From contig NZ_QFBC01000029.1 of the NCBI RefSeq assembly GCF_003122325.1, forward strand, positions 1-37,145: a DNA stretch of 37,145 bases, read 5' to 3'. Numbering within the stretch: position 1 is the first letter of the stretch; the number at the start of each line of letters is the position of its first letter. Made by a program: the position numbers and the translations under genes. Positions 23,147 through 32,922 of the stretch are shown here, in pieces. This DNA is from Rhizobium album. GTDB lineage: Bacteria > Pseudomonadota > Alphaproteobacteria > Rhizobiales > Rhizobiaceae. The notes below the pieces were generated by a model that had not been told where the DNA came from, did no database searches, and was given only the letters and a program-made list of their open reading frames with translations.

Positions 23147-24253
23147 ATGAACTTCAAATATTTGACCAGCGTTGCCTTCGCCGCTTCGCTGATGTTTGCG
23201 CAGGCAGCCAAGGCGGACATCACCATCGGCCTCGTCGCCCCGATCACCGGTCCGGTTGCCGCTTACGGCGCCCAGGTGAAGAACGGCGCGGAAGCAGCCG
23301 TTGCCGAGATCAACAAGAACGGCGGCATCCTGGGCGAACAGGTCGTGCTGAAGGTTGCCGACGATGCCGGCGAACCGAAGCAGGGCGTTTCGGCCGCCAA
23401 CCAGTTGGTCGGCGAAGGCATCCGCTTCGTCGTCGGCCCGGTCACTTCGGGCGTTGCCATTCCGGCATCCGACGTCTTTGCCGAAAACGGCATCCTGATG
23501 GTGACGCCGACCGCCACCGCCCCGGACCTCACCAACCGCGGCCTCACCAACGTCCTGCGCACCTGCGGCCGTGACGACCAGCAGGCAGCCGTTGCCGCCG
23601 ACTACGTCCTGAAGAACCTCAAGGACAAGAAGATCGCCGTGCTGCACGACAAGGGCACCTACGGCAAGGGCCTGGCCGATGCCTTCAAGGCCGGCATCAA
23701 CGCCGGTGGCGTCAACGAAGTGATCTACGAAGCCCTGAACCCGGGCGAAAAGGATTACAGCGCCATCGTCACCCGCCTGAAGGATCTCGGCGTCGAGGTC
23801 ATCTATTTCGGCGGTTATCATCCGGAAGGCGGCCTGCTGGCACGTCAGCTTCAAGACGTCTCCGTCAAGGCGCTGATCATCGGCGGCGAAGGCCTCTCCA
23901 ACACCGAGTTCTGGGCCATCGGCACGGATGCGGCCGCCGGCACGCTGTTCACCAATGCCAGCGACGCGCTGAAGAACCCGGCCTCGGCCAATGCCGTCAA
24001 GGTTCTCGAAGCTGCCGGCATCCCGCCGGAAGCCTTCACGCTGAACGCCTATGCCGCTGTCGAAGTCATCAAGGCCGGCATCGAGAAGGCAGGCAGCGCC
24101 GAAGACGCAGCCGCCGTAACCACGGCGCTCAAGAGCGGCGAGCCGGTCACCACGGCCATCGGCAACCTCACCTACGGCGAAAACGGCGACCTGACCTCGC
24201 CGAGCTTCTCGCTGTTCAAGTGGGAAGGCGGCAAGATCGTCGCTGCCGAATAA
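23147..24253 (+). CDS. Branched-chain amino acid ABC transporter substrate-binding protein (BraC/LivK-like)
   Basis: A 368-residue periplasmic binding protein. A signal peptide ends at AAKA/D (residue 23), followed by [23 protein letters not shown], the usual start of the Leu/Ile/Val family. Further signatures are [22 protein letters not shown]-type text near residues 52-75, [20 protein letters not shown] near 160-180, and [18 protein letters not shown] near 222-240. Two lobes bind an amino acid and deliver it to a LivHMGF-type permease encoded elsewhere. TAGGAG sits before ATG 23147. It is monocistronic here, followed by a perfect terminator, as with rhizobial braC, which serves several permeases. 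Confidence 0.9.
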   Translation: MNFKYLTSVAFAASLMFAQAAKADITIGLVAPITGPVAAYGAQVKNGAEAAVAEINKNGGILGEQVVLKVADDAGEPKQGVSAANQLVGEGIRFVVGPVTSGVAIPASDVFAENGILMVTPTATAPDLTNRGLTNVLRTCGRDDQQAAVAADYVLKNLKDKKIAVLHDKGTYGKGLADAFKAGINAGGVNEVIYEALNPGEKDYSAIVTRLKDLGVEVIYFGGYHPEGGLLARQLQDVSVKALIIGGEGLSNTEFWAIGTDAAAGTLFTNASDALKNPASANAVKVLEAAGIPPEAFTLNAYAAVEVIKAGIEKAGSAEDAAAVTTALKSGEPVTTAIGNLTYGENGDLTSPSFSLFKWEGGKIVAAE

Positions 24254-24283
24254 TCGGCCGCTACCGCATATCCTGAAGACGCG

Positions 24284-24309
24284 ACGCCGGGGGAAACCCC
24301 GGCGTTTTT
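24284..24309 (+). terminator. Terminator of the substrate-binding protein gene
   Basis: ACGCCGGGG (24284-24292) pairs perfectly with CCCCGGCGT (24297-24305) around a GAAA tetraloop, then TTTTC. This is a classical intrinsic terminator. Confidence 0.9.
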
Positions 24310-25526
24310 CATGGTTCCGGCAATTTTCGGCTCTTCCATTCGTTGCGGGGAATGGCGCCCTTGATGTCGAAGCGGAACGCGGTGATTTCGGTGACCTCGG
24401 CATTGGTCTCGCAGCTGAAATCGATCGCGTACCACTTGCCGCCGCTGAAGAACGCGCCGCCCGATGCCGAAAGCTTCGGTCCGGCAATCAGCCCACCCTC
24501 ATCCGAAAACGGCACCATTCCCTCGGGAACGGAGTTCCGCGCACTGTGCCTGACCTGCTCCAGCGCCTCGATCGTGCAGATCTGCACGATCCGGCGATTG
24601 GGCGGCAATTTGCCGAGCGCTTTCTTGACGCGCGGATCGGAAAGCGAGGCCTTCGAAAACAGCTTTTTCGCCTGGGTGAATGCCGAATCGTCAGGCATGA
24701 CCTCGGCCACAGCCGGCTGATCGCCAGAGGTTGCATCCGCCTTCTCCGCCTCGGCCTTCGTCTCGGCTTCGCCATCCGATGGTGCATCGGTCGCGGTTGC
24801 TGCCGTCGTCGGTTTTTCCTCGGGTTTTGCGACAGGATCGGCTTTTGCCAGTTCCGCTTTCGCCTCGGCGGCTTTTGCGTCAGCCGCCTGCCGCGCCGCC
24901 AGGATCGCCAAGGCTTCCGCCTTCTTCTGCTCCGCAGCCTGTTTTTCTGCCGCCGGTTTCTGCTCCGCCGCCTTCGCCTCTTCGGCCGCCCGTTGCTGTT
25001 CGGCGGCCTTTTCGCGCTCGGCGGCCTGACGCATCGCTTCTCTCAGCGCGTCCTTGTCGACCTCCGTCATCTGCCGTTGGGAGATCTCGCCAGGCTTTGC
25101 ATCCGCCGTCTTCGGCTTGTCTTCGGTCTGCTTGTCGGCCATCTCCTCCGGCTCTAACGTATCCTTCGCCTCTTCGGTAACCTGCGGCACGGATTCGAAG
25201 GCCTGCTGCTGCTCGGTCGGCGGAGCCGCGCCCGATGTCGCGTCCTTGGCATCCTCGGACGGCTGCTTCTCGGCCGACGTCATGCGCGCCTGTTTTTCCG
25301 GAGGCTGGGCGGCCTCGTCCTTCTTCTCGGTCGGCTTTGCCTCTTCCTTCGCCTTCTCCGGCGGCTGCTCGACGATATCGACGGAGACGCTGTCCTCCTT
25401 CTGCGGTTCGGGCAGCGTCACGGGAAAACCGAAAATCAGAAGCAAGGCAAAAACGGCATGAACGGCAAATGAGGCAACCATGCCCCGCCCCCACCATCGC
25501 GCCTGTTTCACGTCGTCATCCTGCAT
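24309..25526 (-). CDS. DUF930 protein with TonB/TolA-like N-terminus
   Basis: A 405-residue protein with one membrane segment (MVASFAVHAVFALLLIFGFP, ~15-35), then a proline/glutamate-rich stretch starting EPQKEDSVSVDIVEQPPEK, as in TonB, TolA and similar energy-coupling proteins. Residues ~55-275 are a long Ala/Glu/Lys-rich helix (repeated AAEQK and AEAK units) that could span the periplasm. The C-terminal ~125 residues form the DUF930 domain (FSKASLSDPRVKKALGKLPPNRRIVQICTIEALEQ ... DIKGAIPRNEWK), with two cysteines that may form a disulfide. An envelope-spanning role is inferred. The stop is shared with the edge of the neighbouring terminator. Confidence 0.8.
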   Translation of the reverse strand: MQDDDVKQARWWGRGMVASFAVHAVFALLLIFGFPVTLPEPQKEDSVSVDIVEQPPEKAKEEAKPTEKKDEAAQPPEKQARMTSAEKQPSEDAKDATSGAAPPTEQQQAFESVPQVTEEAKDTLEPEEMADKQTEDKPKTADAKPGEISQRQMTEVDKDALREAMRQAAEREKAAEQQRAAEEAKAAEQKPAAEKQAAEQKKAEALAILAARQAADAKAAEAKAELAKADPVAKPEEKPTTAATATDAPSDGEAETKAEAEKADATSGDQPAVAEVMPDDSAFTQAKKLFSKASLSDPRVKKALGKLPPNRRIVQICTIEALEQVRHSARNSVPEGMVPFSDEGGLIAGPKLSASGGAFFSGGKWYAIDFSCETNAEVTEITAFRFDIKGAIPRNEWKSRKLPEP

Positions 25527-25602
25527 CGACGCCCATGTAGGATCAAACGAAGGCGCGAGCGAGTCACGATGTCTTGCATAAGCGAAAAAAACCGTACTGT
25601 GT

Positions 25603-25645
25603 CCGAAATGAAAAACCCGGCCTGCTTTCGCGGACCGGGTTTCGG
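25603..25645 (-). terminator. Terminator of rpoD
   Basis: AAACCCGG (25613-25620) pairs with CCGGGTTT (25635-25642). On the minus strand the stem is followed by TTTTCATTTC, 25 bases after the rpoD stop. Confidence 0.85.
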
Positions 25646-25666
25646 ATGTTGGACGTCTTCGCCAGC

Positions 25667-27718
25667 TTAGCTGTCGAGGAAGCTTCTCAGCTTCCTGGAG
25701 CGGCTCGGATGCTTGAGCTTGCGCAGCGCCTTCGCCTCGATCTGGCGGATACGTTCGCGCGTCACCGAGAACTGTTGGCCGACTTCTTCCAGCGTGTGGT
25801 CGGTGTTCATGCCGATGCCGAAGCGCATGCGCAGCACGCGCTCTTCACGCGGCGTCAGCGAGGCCAGGACGCGGGTCGTCGTCTCGCGCAGGTTCGCCTG
25901 GATGGCGGCGTCGATCGGCAGCAGCGCGTTCTTGTCCTCGATGAAATCGCCGAGATGGCTGTCTTCTTCGTCACCCACCGGGGTTTCGAGCGAAATCGGC
26001 TCCTTGGCGATCTTCAGGACCTTGCGCACCTTTTCGAGCGGCATGGCCAGCTTTTCGGCCAGCTCTTCCGGCGTCGGTTCGCGGCCGATCTCGTGCAGCA
26101 TCTGCCGCGAGGTACGGACGATCTTGTTGATCGTCTCGATCATGTGCACCGGAATGCGGATCGTGCGGGCCTGGTCGGCGATCGAACGGGTGATCGCCTG
26201 CCGGATCCACCAGGTGGCGTAGGTCGAGAACTTGTAGCCGCGACGGTACTCGAACTTGTCGACCGCCTTCATCAGGCCGATATTGCCTTCCTGGATGAGG
26301 TCGAGGAACTGCAGGCCGCGGTTCGTGTACTTCTTGGCGATGGAAATGACGAGGCGCAGGTTGGCTTCGACCATTTCCTTCTTGGCGATGCGCGCTTCGC
26401 GCTCGCCCTTCTGCACCATGTGCACGATGCGGCGGAATTCCGAGATCGAGATGCCGGTTTCCGTTGCGAGATTCTGGATCTCCTGGCGGATGTCGCGGAT
26501 CGTGGTGTTTTCCGACTTGGCGAATTCCTTCCAGCCGCGGGCAGCCAGGTTGGCGATCGACTTCATCCAGTTCGGATCGAGTTCCGCACCGCTGTACTGC
26601 TCGAGGAAGCTGTCACGCTTGACGCCGTAGGATTCGGCAAGGCGCAGCAGCCGGCCTTCGTTCTGCACGAGGCGCTTGTTGATGTCGTAGAGCTGCTCGA
26701 CGAGGCTGTCGATGCGGTTCTGGTTCAGCGACAGCGACTTGACGGCGGTGATAAGCTGGTCCTTGAGCTCCTTGTAGCGGCGCTCCTGGCCGGAAGACAG
26801 CGTGCCGACGGCAGCCAGGCGGGCTTCCACCTGCTGGTCCTGCAGCTTGCGCAGCTTCTTGTAGGTGTCGGCGATGACGTCGAGTGTCTCCATCACCTGC
26901 GGGCGCAGCTCGGCTTCCATCGCGGCGAGCGAGAGCGAGGATTCGTCCTCGTCCTCTTCTTCTTCCTCAATGGGCAGGCCTTCGCCGCCGACATTGGTGA
27001 TATCGTCTTCACCGTTGGCCCCACGCGGTCTGCGGGTGCGTTCCTTCTCCTCGGCCGCCTTGCGGTCGGCTTCGATCTTCTCCGGGCTCTGGAACTGCGG
27101 CGCAGCCTTGGCTTCCGGGCCGGAATAGGTCGTTTCGAGGTCGATGATCTCGCGCAGCAGCGTCGTGCCTTCGTTGAGTTCGTCGCGCCAGATGATCAGC
27201 GCCTGGAACGTCAACGGGCTCTCGCAGAGACCGGCGATCATGGTTTCGCGGCCGGCCTCGATACGCTTGGCGATGGCGATTTCGCCTTCGCGCGACAAAA
27301 GCTCGACCGACCCCATTTCGCGCAGATACATGCGCACCGGGTCGTCGGTACGGTCGGTCGGCTCTTTCTTCTTGCTGGCGGCCAGCGCCGTGCCCGACGT
27401 CGGCGCCAGTTCGCCGCCTTCGCTCTCGGTATCGGTATCGCCCTCTTCCTCTTCGGAATTGGCGTCCTCGACCTCTTCGTCCTCGACGACGTTGATGCCC
27501 ATTTCGTTGAGCATCGCCATGATGTCCTCGATCCGGTCGGGGTCGACCTGATCGGAGGGCAGCACTTCGTTCAACTCATCCGTCGTCACGTAGCCGCGCT
27601 TCTTGGCGGCCTTGATCATTTTCTTGACCGCATCGTCGGAAAGATCCAGAAGGGGGCCGTCCGGAGCACCGTCGCGTTCGACTTCAGCCTCTTCGTTTTC
27701 TTTGACCTTGGTTGCCAT
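25667..27718 (-). CDS. rpoD: RNA polymerase primary sigma factor RpoD
   Basis: A 683-residue housekeeping sigma factor. Region 1.1 lies at ~20-80 ([20 protein letters not shown]) and an acidic insert follows ([13 protein letters not shown]). Region 1.2 is at ~126-150 ([20 protein letters not shown]), with a long non-conserved region after it. Region 2 includes [21 protein letters not shown] and the -10-reading [21 protein letters not shown]. Region 3 follows. Region 4 lies at ~610-683 ([35 protein letters not shown]), which reads the -35 box. Length and insert are typical of Rhizobiaceae SigA. It has its own terminator; dnaG, often upstream in this group, is absent here. Confidence 0.98.
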   Translation of the reverse strand: MATKVKENEEAEVERDGAPDGPLLDLSDDAVKKMIKAAKKRGYVTTDELNEVLPSDQVDPDRIEDIMAMLNEMGINVVEDEEVEDANSEEEEGDTDTESEGGELAPTSGTALAASKKKEPTDRTDDPVRMYLREMGSVELLSREGEIAIAKRIEAGRETMIAGLCESPLTFQALIIWRDELNEGTTLLREIIDLETTYSGPEAKAAPQFQSPEKIEADRKAAEEKERTRRPRGANGEDDITNVGGEGLPIEEEEEDEDESSLSLAAMEAELRPQVMETLDVIADTYKKLRKLQDQQVEARLAAVGTLSSGQERRYKELKDQLITAVKSLSLNQNRIDSLVEQLYDINKRLVQNEGRLLRLAESYGVKRDSFLEQYSGAELDPNWMKSIANLAARGWKEFAKSENTTIRDIRQEIQNLATETGISISEFRRIVHMVQKGEREARIAKKEMVEANLRLVISIAKKYTNRGLQFLDLIQEGNIGLMKAVDKFEYRRGYKFSTYATWWIRQAITRSIADQARTIRIPVHMIETINKIVRTSRQMLHEIGREPTPEELAEKLAMPLEKVRKVLKIAKEPISLETPVGDEEDSHLGDFIEDKNALLPIDAAIQANLRETTTRVLASLTPREERVLRMRFGIGMNTDHTLEEVGQQFSVTRERIRQIEAKALRKLKHPSRSRKLRSFLDS

Positions 27719-28143
27719 CTATTTCGTCGCTTTCCTTGGCGCTTCCATCTTCCCGCGGTAAATGCCCGTCCTGCTCGGGCGCCTCTTCGCGTTCACCGCG
27801 AATCGGTCTCCATACCTAATGGGATGACCTTTAATTCCTGATTAACCACGCCTGCCGATGCTACAATCCGCTGCAACTGAGCGTCCGCATTTCCGGTCAT
27901 GGTTATCGATCCGTTTCGATCCGCTCAACCGTCACTGCCCAAAATGGTGATTCCCACAATTTTCCTTCCCGTCAAGCTTTCCGGGCGGAAAAGCGGGGGA
28001 AAAGTCGGGAAAAGCCAGAAATACGGCAATTTCCGGGAGAAACTTCTTTCGATGCTTAAAATAGGAATGAACCCGGCGAAGACAAGGCCACCGGCAAAGA
28101 CCGCCGTCAAAATCGGCCCATCCGGCAAACATGTCGATCCAAG
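27719..28143. other. Upstream region of rpoD without a recognisable gene
   Basis: This 425-bp gap lies between the rpoD start and the GFA gene stop. It is purine-rich in part (GGCGGAAAAGCGGGGGAAAAG near 27980-28010). The open frames in it lack ribosome sites and family features. It should hold the rpoD promoter and 5' UTR. Confidence 0.5.
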
Positions 28144-28503
28144 CTAAATATCCTTGCCGTTGAAGCGGTTGATTTTCAGCGCGTCAAGATCCACGTCCGG
28201 CAGACACCGCACATTGATGGCCGCCATGTTCTTTCCATCCGGGGCTGCGGCCTCCGCAAACGGCGCGACACCGCAGGTGGGACAGAAATAATGCCGGATC
28301 ACATGCTTGTTGAATTCATAACGGGACATGTTCTCTTCCGGCGTCTTGAGAACGAGGTTTCCACGCGGCACGAACGCCAGCAGCGTGCCGCGGCGGCGGC
28401 ATATCGAGCAATTGCATTCCAGCGCCTCCGAAAAATCTCCCTCGACCTCGAATCGTATGCCACCGCAATGGCAGCTGCCTTCCTGTCGCGTCGCTTCGCT
28501 CAT
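28144..28503 (-). CDS. GFA (glutathione-dependent formaldehyde-activating) family protein
   Basis: A 119-residue GFA/CENP-V family protein with the zinc-binding cysteines all present: SCHCGG near residue 11, [10 protein letters not shown] near 31, and [10 protein letters not shown] near 74. ATG 28503 overlaps the tdh stop (ATGA), so it is translationally coupled to threonine dehydrogenase as the third gene of a kbl-tdh-GFA unit. The founding Gfa was proposed to help glutathione capture formaldehyde, but most small members have no assigned substrate. Length is at the short end of the family. A role linked to aldehydes from threonine breakdown is speculation. Confidence 0.85.
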   Translation of the reverse strand: MSEATRQEGSCHCGGIRFEVEGDFSEALECNCSICRRRGTLLAFVPRGNLVLKTPEENMSRYEFNKHVIRHYFCPTCGVAPFAEAAAPDGKNMAAINVRCLPDVDLDALKINRFNGKDI

Positions 28504-29537
28504 GCCCAATCCATCACCACCTTGCCGGAATTGCCCGAGCGCATCGCCTCGAAACCTTCGCGGAAATCGTCGATGCCGATACGGTGGGTGATGACGGGCG
28601 CAAGGTCAAGGCCACCCTGCACGAAGGCGATCATCTTGTACCAGGTCTCGAACATCTCGCGGCCGTAGATGCCCCTGAGATTGAGCATCTTGAAGATCAC
28701 CTTGTTCCAGTCGATCTCGAAGCCCGTCGGCGCGATGCCGAGGATGGCGATCTTGCCGCCATTGTTCATCTTGTCGATCATGTCCCGAAAAGCCGGCGCC
28801 GCCCCCGACATCTCCAGCCCGACGTCAAAACCTTCCGTCATGCCGATGGCCTTCATCACGTCGGCCAGGTTTTCCTTCGAGGCATCCACCACGGTTTCGA
28901 TACCGACCTTGCGGGCAAGATCGAGGCGGATGGGGTTGATGTCGGTAATCACCACCTTGCGGGCGCCGGAGCGCTTGGCGACCATGGCGCCCATGATGCC
29001 GATCGGCCCGGCCCCCGTCACCAATACGTCCTCGCCGACGACGTCGAAGGACAGCGCCGTATGCACGGCATTGCCGAAAGGATCGAAGATCGCGGCCACT
29101 TCATCCGGCACGTCGTCGGGGATCGGCACGACATTGTATTCCGGAATGCAGACGAACTCGCCGAACGAACCCGGGCGGTGGACGCCGACGCCGAGCGTGT
29201 TGCGACACAGATGCCCGCGCCCGGCGCGGCAATTGCGGCACCTGCCGCAGACGATATGCCCCTCGCCCGAGACGCGTTCGCCGACATGCACCTTGGTAAC
29301 CGCCGAGCCGACTTCGGCGATCTCGCCGCAAAACTCATGGCCGACGACCATCGGCACCGGAATGGTCTTCTGCGCCCACTGGTCCCAGTTCCAGATATGC
29401 ACGTCGGTGCCGCAGATCGCCGATTTCCTGACCTTGATCAGCACGTCGTTCGGCCCGACCTCCGGCACCGGCACATGCTCCATCCAGAGGCCGACTTCAG
29501 GTTTTGCTTTAACCAGCGCCTTCATCATGTTCGTCAT
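28500..29537 (-). CDS. tdh: L-threonine 3-dehydrogenase
   Basis: A 345-residue zinc-dependent medium-chain dehydrogenase that oxidises L-threonine to 2-amino-3-ketobutyrate with NAD+. I start at ATG 29537, seven bases after GGGAGG; the frame is open to 30086, but that part overlaps kbl. It aligns closely with E. coli Tdh throughout: [16 protein letters not shown] near residues 38-55 (catalytic Cys), [14 protein letters not shown], the structural zinc cysteines in [33 protein letters not shown], and [14 protein letters not shown] for NAD binding. It follows kbl by 38 bases. Confidence 0.97.
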   Translation of the reverse strand: MTNMMKALVKAKPEVGLWMEHVPVPEVGPNDVLIKVRKSAICGTDVHIWNWDQWAQKTIPVPMVVGHEFCGEIAEVGSAVTKVHVGERVSGEGHIVCGRCRNCRAGRGHLCRNTLGVGVHRPGSFGEFVCIPEYNVVPIPDDVPDEVAAIFDPFGNAVHTALSFDVVGEDVLVTGAGPIGIMGAMVAKRSGARKVVITDINPIRLDLARKVGIETVVDASKENLADVMKAIGMTEGFDVGLEMSGAAPAFRDMIDKMNNGGKIAILGIAPTGFEIDWNKVIFKMLNLRGIYGREMFETWYKMIAFVQGGLDLAPVITHRIGIDDFREGFEAMRSGNSGKVVMDWA

Positions 29538-29575
29538 CGACAAACCTCCCAAAGTGATTCTGACGATTGGAAAAT

Positions 29576-30763
29576 CTAGATCACGCCGAGCTCCCGCCCG
29601 ACCTCCTCGAACGCCGCAATCGCCCGGCGGACCTCCGCCTCGCTGTGGGCCGCCGACATCTGGGTGCGGATGCGTGCCTGGCCTTTCGGCACGACGGGAA
29701 AGAAGAAGCCGACGACGTAAACGCCCTTTTCCAGCATCCGCGCCGCCATCTCCTGCGCCAGCCTGGCATCGCCGAGCATGACGGGGATGATCGGATGCCC
29801 CTCGCCCGCCAGCGTGAAGCCGAGCTTCGTCATCTCGGAGCGGAAGAGATCGGCATTGGCATAAAGCCGCCGGCGCAGGGCGTCGCCATTCTCGACGATA
29901 TCGAAAACCTTCAGCGAAGCCGCAGCGATGACCGGCGCCAGCGTGTTGGAGAACAGGTAGGGGCGCGAGCGCTGCCTGAGCCAGTCGACGACCTCCGCCT
30001 TGCCGGAGGTATAACCGCCCGAGGCGCCGCCGAGCGCCTTCCCGAGCGTGCCGGTGATGATGTCGACGCGGCCCTCGACGCCGCAATGCTCGGCCGAGCC
30101 GCGACCGTGCCTGCCGACGAAGCCAACGGCATGGCTGTCATCGACCATGACCATGGCGCCGTATTTTTCGGCAAGGTCGCAGACGTCGCCGAGATTGGCG
30201 ATGATACCGTCCATGGAGAAGACGCCGTCGGTGGCGATGAGCTTGAACCGCGCCCCCTCCGCCTTCTTCAATTCCTCGTCCAGCGCCGCCATGTCGTTGT
30301 TGGCGTAGCGGAAGCGTTTGGCCTTGGACAGCCGCACGCCGTCGATGATCGAGGCGTGGTTGAGCGCATCGGAGATGATCGCGTCCTCCTCGCCAAGCAG
30401 GGTCTCGAACAGGCCGCCATTGGCATCGAAGCAGGAGGAATAGAGGATGGTGTCCTCCAGGCCGAGAAACGACGAAATCTTCGCTTCCAGTTGCTTGTGT
30501 TCCTCCTGCGTGCCGCAGATGAACCGCACCGACGCCATGCCGTAGCCGTATCGGTCCAGCGCCTGCCTGGCGGAGGCGGCGATCTCTTCGTTGTCGGCGA
30601 GGCCGAGATAGTTGTTGGCACAGAAGTTCAGCACCCGCTCGCCGGAGGCAATGGCGATCTCGCCCGCCTGCTTCGAGGTGATGACGCGTTCCGACTTGTA
30701 GAGGCCCGTTTCCTTGAGGGTGGCCAGTTCGGAACGGAGATGATCGAGAAAGGTCGCGGTCAT
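29576..30763 (-). CDS. kbl: 2-amino-3-ketobutyrate coenzyme A ligase (glycine C-acetyltransferase)
   Basis: A 395-residue PLP-dependent enzyme of the alpha-oxoamine synthase family that cleaves 2-amino-3-ketobutyrate with CoA to glycine and acetyl-CoA, completing threonine breakdown started by Tdh. ATG 30763 ([20 protein letters not shown]) matches the E. coli Kbl N-terminus and length, and an open 32-codon extension is rejected. Motifs include [13 protein letters not shown] (~40), [11 protein letters not shown] (~105), [23 protein letters not shown] (~205-225), and the PLP lysine in [17 protein letters not shown] (~235-252). First gene of the kbl-tdh-GFA unit. Confidence 0.97.
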   Translation of the reverse strand: MTATFLDHLRSELATLKETGLYKSERVITSKQAGEIAIASGERVLNFCANNYLGLADNEEIAASARQALDRYGYGMASVRFICGTQEEHKQLEAKISSFLGLEDTILYSSCFDANGGLFETLLGEEDAIISDALNHASIIDGVRLSKAKRFRYANNDMAALDEELKKAEGARFKLIATDGVFSMDGIIANLGDVCDLAEKYGAMVMVDDSHAVGFVGRHGRGSAEHCGVEGRVDIITGTLGKALGGASGGYTSGKAEVVDWLRQRSRPYLFSNTLAPVIAAASLKVFDIVENGDALRRRLYANADLFRSEMTKLGFTLAGEGHPIIPVMLGDARLAQEMAARMLEKGVYVVGFFFPVVPKGQARIRTQMSAAHSEAEVRRAIAAFEEVGRELGVI

Positions 30764-30874
30764 GGAGAGGTCGCTTTCGGCGCGCAATGAAACACGCCGA
30801 AAGCCTACACCATCACACCGCCCGATGTCTTCAAGTCCGAGCGGCAGAACATGCCGCATCGGGGCAGGATGAGA

Positions 30875-32806
30875 TCAGCCTCTCGCCAGGAACGGCGCTG
30901 TGCGGCCGGGCATGGCCGGCACATCGAAATGATCCGGCGCCAGCCCGGACCGCGCCCGATCCGCCATCATGCGATAGGCGTTCTCCAGATGGCGGCAAAA
31001 CCGTTCGGAATCGAACAGCGGCGCGACGAAGCGATTGTCCACCAGCGTTTGCCGCAAACCGTCGATACGCTCGCGGTTGCGCCAGAGATCGGCCGCAAGG
31101 GCGACGTATTGGTCATCGGAATCGGCCACGAGTTCTGGCAATCCGATCGCCCGCAAAAGGCTCTCGGAAACCCGCGAGGCGAAATTGCTGCCCTTCACCG
31201 TCAGCACGGGAAGCCCCGCCCACAACTTGTCCGACGTCGTGGTATGGCCGTTACAGGGGAAGGTATCCAGGCCGAGGTCCGCAGCCTGAAGTCTTGCGAT
31301 GTGCTCTTCGTAGCGTGCGGCCGTGGCGGTGACCAGGCGATCCTGGCCGATGCCGGCTGCGTCGAAATATCGGCGTATGTTCATTTCGGTCGCAGCGGAA
31401 TGGCACATGAACCACAAGACCGAACCCGGCGTCTCGTTGAGGATGCGCGCCCACAAAGCGGCCGTCCTGCGGCTGATCTTTGCGGGAGAGTTGAACGATG
31501 CGAAGATGAATGCCTCTTCCGGCAGGTCCAGATCGGCTCTTTTCGCAGCCGGCGGCAAAGCGCGCGTCAGAGGATCGTTCGGCTGGTAACTGTCGGGCAG
31601 CCGGCAGAACTTTTCGTGGTAAAACGGCTTGGAACTGTCCGGCAAAACCGTGGCATCGCCGATGACGTAATCGAGATCGACATGCGCCACGCTTCCGGGA
31701 AAGCCGAGCCACGTCACCTGGACGGGCGCGAGCCCCCTGTTGAGAAGCGTGATGCGGGAATTCGCGGTATGGCCTTTCAGATCGACGATGATATCGATGT
31801 CCCTGCCGCGAATGGCGTTGGCGGACTCGATATCGTTCAATTTATTCAAATCGACAATCTCGCCCCAGGTCGCCCGCGCCTCCTGAATGGCCGGAGTTGC
31901 GGTCAGACGTGCGGGCGTGTGGCAAAAGAGAGTGACTTCGAAATCGTCCTTGTCGTGCTGACGGAGAACATCCGAGAAAAGGCGCATGGTCGCATGCGTC
32001 GGAAACAGATCGCCCGAAAGGTAACCCACGCGGATTTTCTTTTTCCATTTGTGGGGTCGGGCCCGCCTTGCATCGACCGACTTGGCGGCACCCAGAACGA
32101 TGGTGTCCGAATTGCGTGCGAGAATGTTGGCTTTCTCATCGCCGCACCAGCGAAGATTGTCGTGCGGCGTCTCGTGAGCAAGCAAGTCGGCCGACATCCA
32201 CTCCTGGAGCGGCAGGCGCTCTTCTTCCTCGTCAAAAACGTCGAAATCGCAGAATTCGCTGGCGAGCGTCAGAACGGAGTTGCGAATGGCCGGATCGTCC
32301 GGCCTGTGCTTTCGAACCTTGCGCAACAGCGCAAGTGACCGCGGATCATGGCGATCGATGTCGATCAGCTCCAAGGCCAAGTCGAGGTGCTTGACCTCGT
32401 CGCTTTCCGCGAGCTTGAATTTCAGCCGGTCGACAAGCTCGTCCCTGGACGGCCGAAGGATGGTGATGATGATGAAGATCAAATCATAGGCATCATCCTT
32501 CAACCGGAGGCCCTTCATCGCATTCAGCAAGGCCTTGTCGGAATCACCGACTTCAAGATAGGCAAGTGCGGCATCCCTGTGATTGCGAAACGCCGCAGCC
32601 TCATCCAGACCCGCAGCCATTTCGAAGAATTCGGCGGCATCCTGCTTCAAGCCGATGTGCAGCAATGTGCTGCCAAGCAAAGCCGCCGCAGGCTCGTCGA
32701 CATTTCCGCCGGCAAGAAGCCGTTGAAGATGAGTGAGCGAACCCGTGTAGTCGCCACCGTCGAACGCAAGGCGCGCGGCCTCGAAATGTGCAGATCGAGA
32801 AGTCAT
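30875..32806 (-). CDS. TPR and OGT/SPINDLY-type (GT41) glycosyltransferase
   Basis: A 643-residue cytoplasmic protein beginning at ATG 32806, with AAGG upstream. Residues ~1-220 are helical TPR-like repeats (AARLAFDGGDYTGSLTHLQRLL). The catalytic half resembles O-GlcNAc transferases: KKKIRVGYLSGDLFPTHATMR near 260-280, DIDIIVDLKGHTANSRITLLNRGLAPVQVTWLGFPG near 365-400 (catalytic-base region), IFASFNSPAKISRRTAALWARIL, and LGLDTFPCNGHTTTSDKLWAGLPV for nucleotide binding. Bacterial GT41 enzymes modify proteins, or in some cases form glycans; acceptor and donor here are unknown. It is monocistronic, upstream of kbl. Confidence 0.85.
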   Translation of the reverse strand: MTSRSAHFEAARLAFDGGDYTGSLTHLQRLLAGGNVDEPAAALLGSTLLHIGLKQDAAEFFEMAAGLDEAAAFRNHRDAALAYLEVGDSDKALLNAMKGLRLKDDAYDLIFIIITILRPSRDELVDRLKFKLAESDEVKHLDLALELIDIDRHDPRSLALLRKVRKHRPDDPAIRNSVLTLASEFCDFDVFDEEEERLPLQEWMSADLLAHETPHDNLRWCGDEKANILARNSDTIVLGAAKSVDARRARPHKWKKKIRVGYLSGDLFPTHATMRLFSDVLRQHDKDDFEVTLFCHTPARLTATPAIQEARATWGEIVDLNKLNDIESANAIRGRDIDIIVDLKGHTANSRITLLNRGLAPVQVTWLGFPGSVAHVDLDYVIGDATVLPDSSKPFYHEKFCRLPDSYQPNDPLTRALPPAAKRADLDLPEEAFIFASFNSPAKISRRTAALWARILNETPGSVLWFMCHSAATEMNIRRYFDAAGIGQDRLVTATAARYEEHIARLQAADLGLDTFPCNGHTTTSDKLWAGLPVLTVKGSNFASRVSESLLRAIGLPELVADSDDQYVALAADLWRNRERIDGLRQTLVDNRFVAPLFDSERFCRHLENAYRMMADRARSGLAPDHFDVPAMPGRTAPFLARG

Positions 32807-32922
32807 GGGGCACCTTATAAACAGCCGTACATCATATGGCCGTTTACCTGCTGAAATTGGTGTGAGCCTGACCTTTTCGCCGCCAGGCGACAACCATCCG
32901 CGCCGACAGGTGCGACGTCCGC

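Noticed and set aside
25574-27841. Very long open frame (755 codons) on the + strand opposite rpoD
   Set aside because: It is antisense to a certain rpoD; high GC content removes stops. Its composition (long runs of Leu/Val/Arg/Asp) mirrors the rpoD codons and it has no ribosome site.
28500-30086. Tdh as a 528-residue protein with an N-terminal extension
   Set aside because: The extra 183 codons overlap kbl antisense-like text in another frame; ATG 29537 has a strong ribosome site and fits the E. coli Tdh start.
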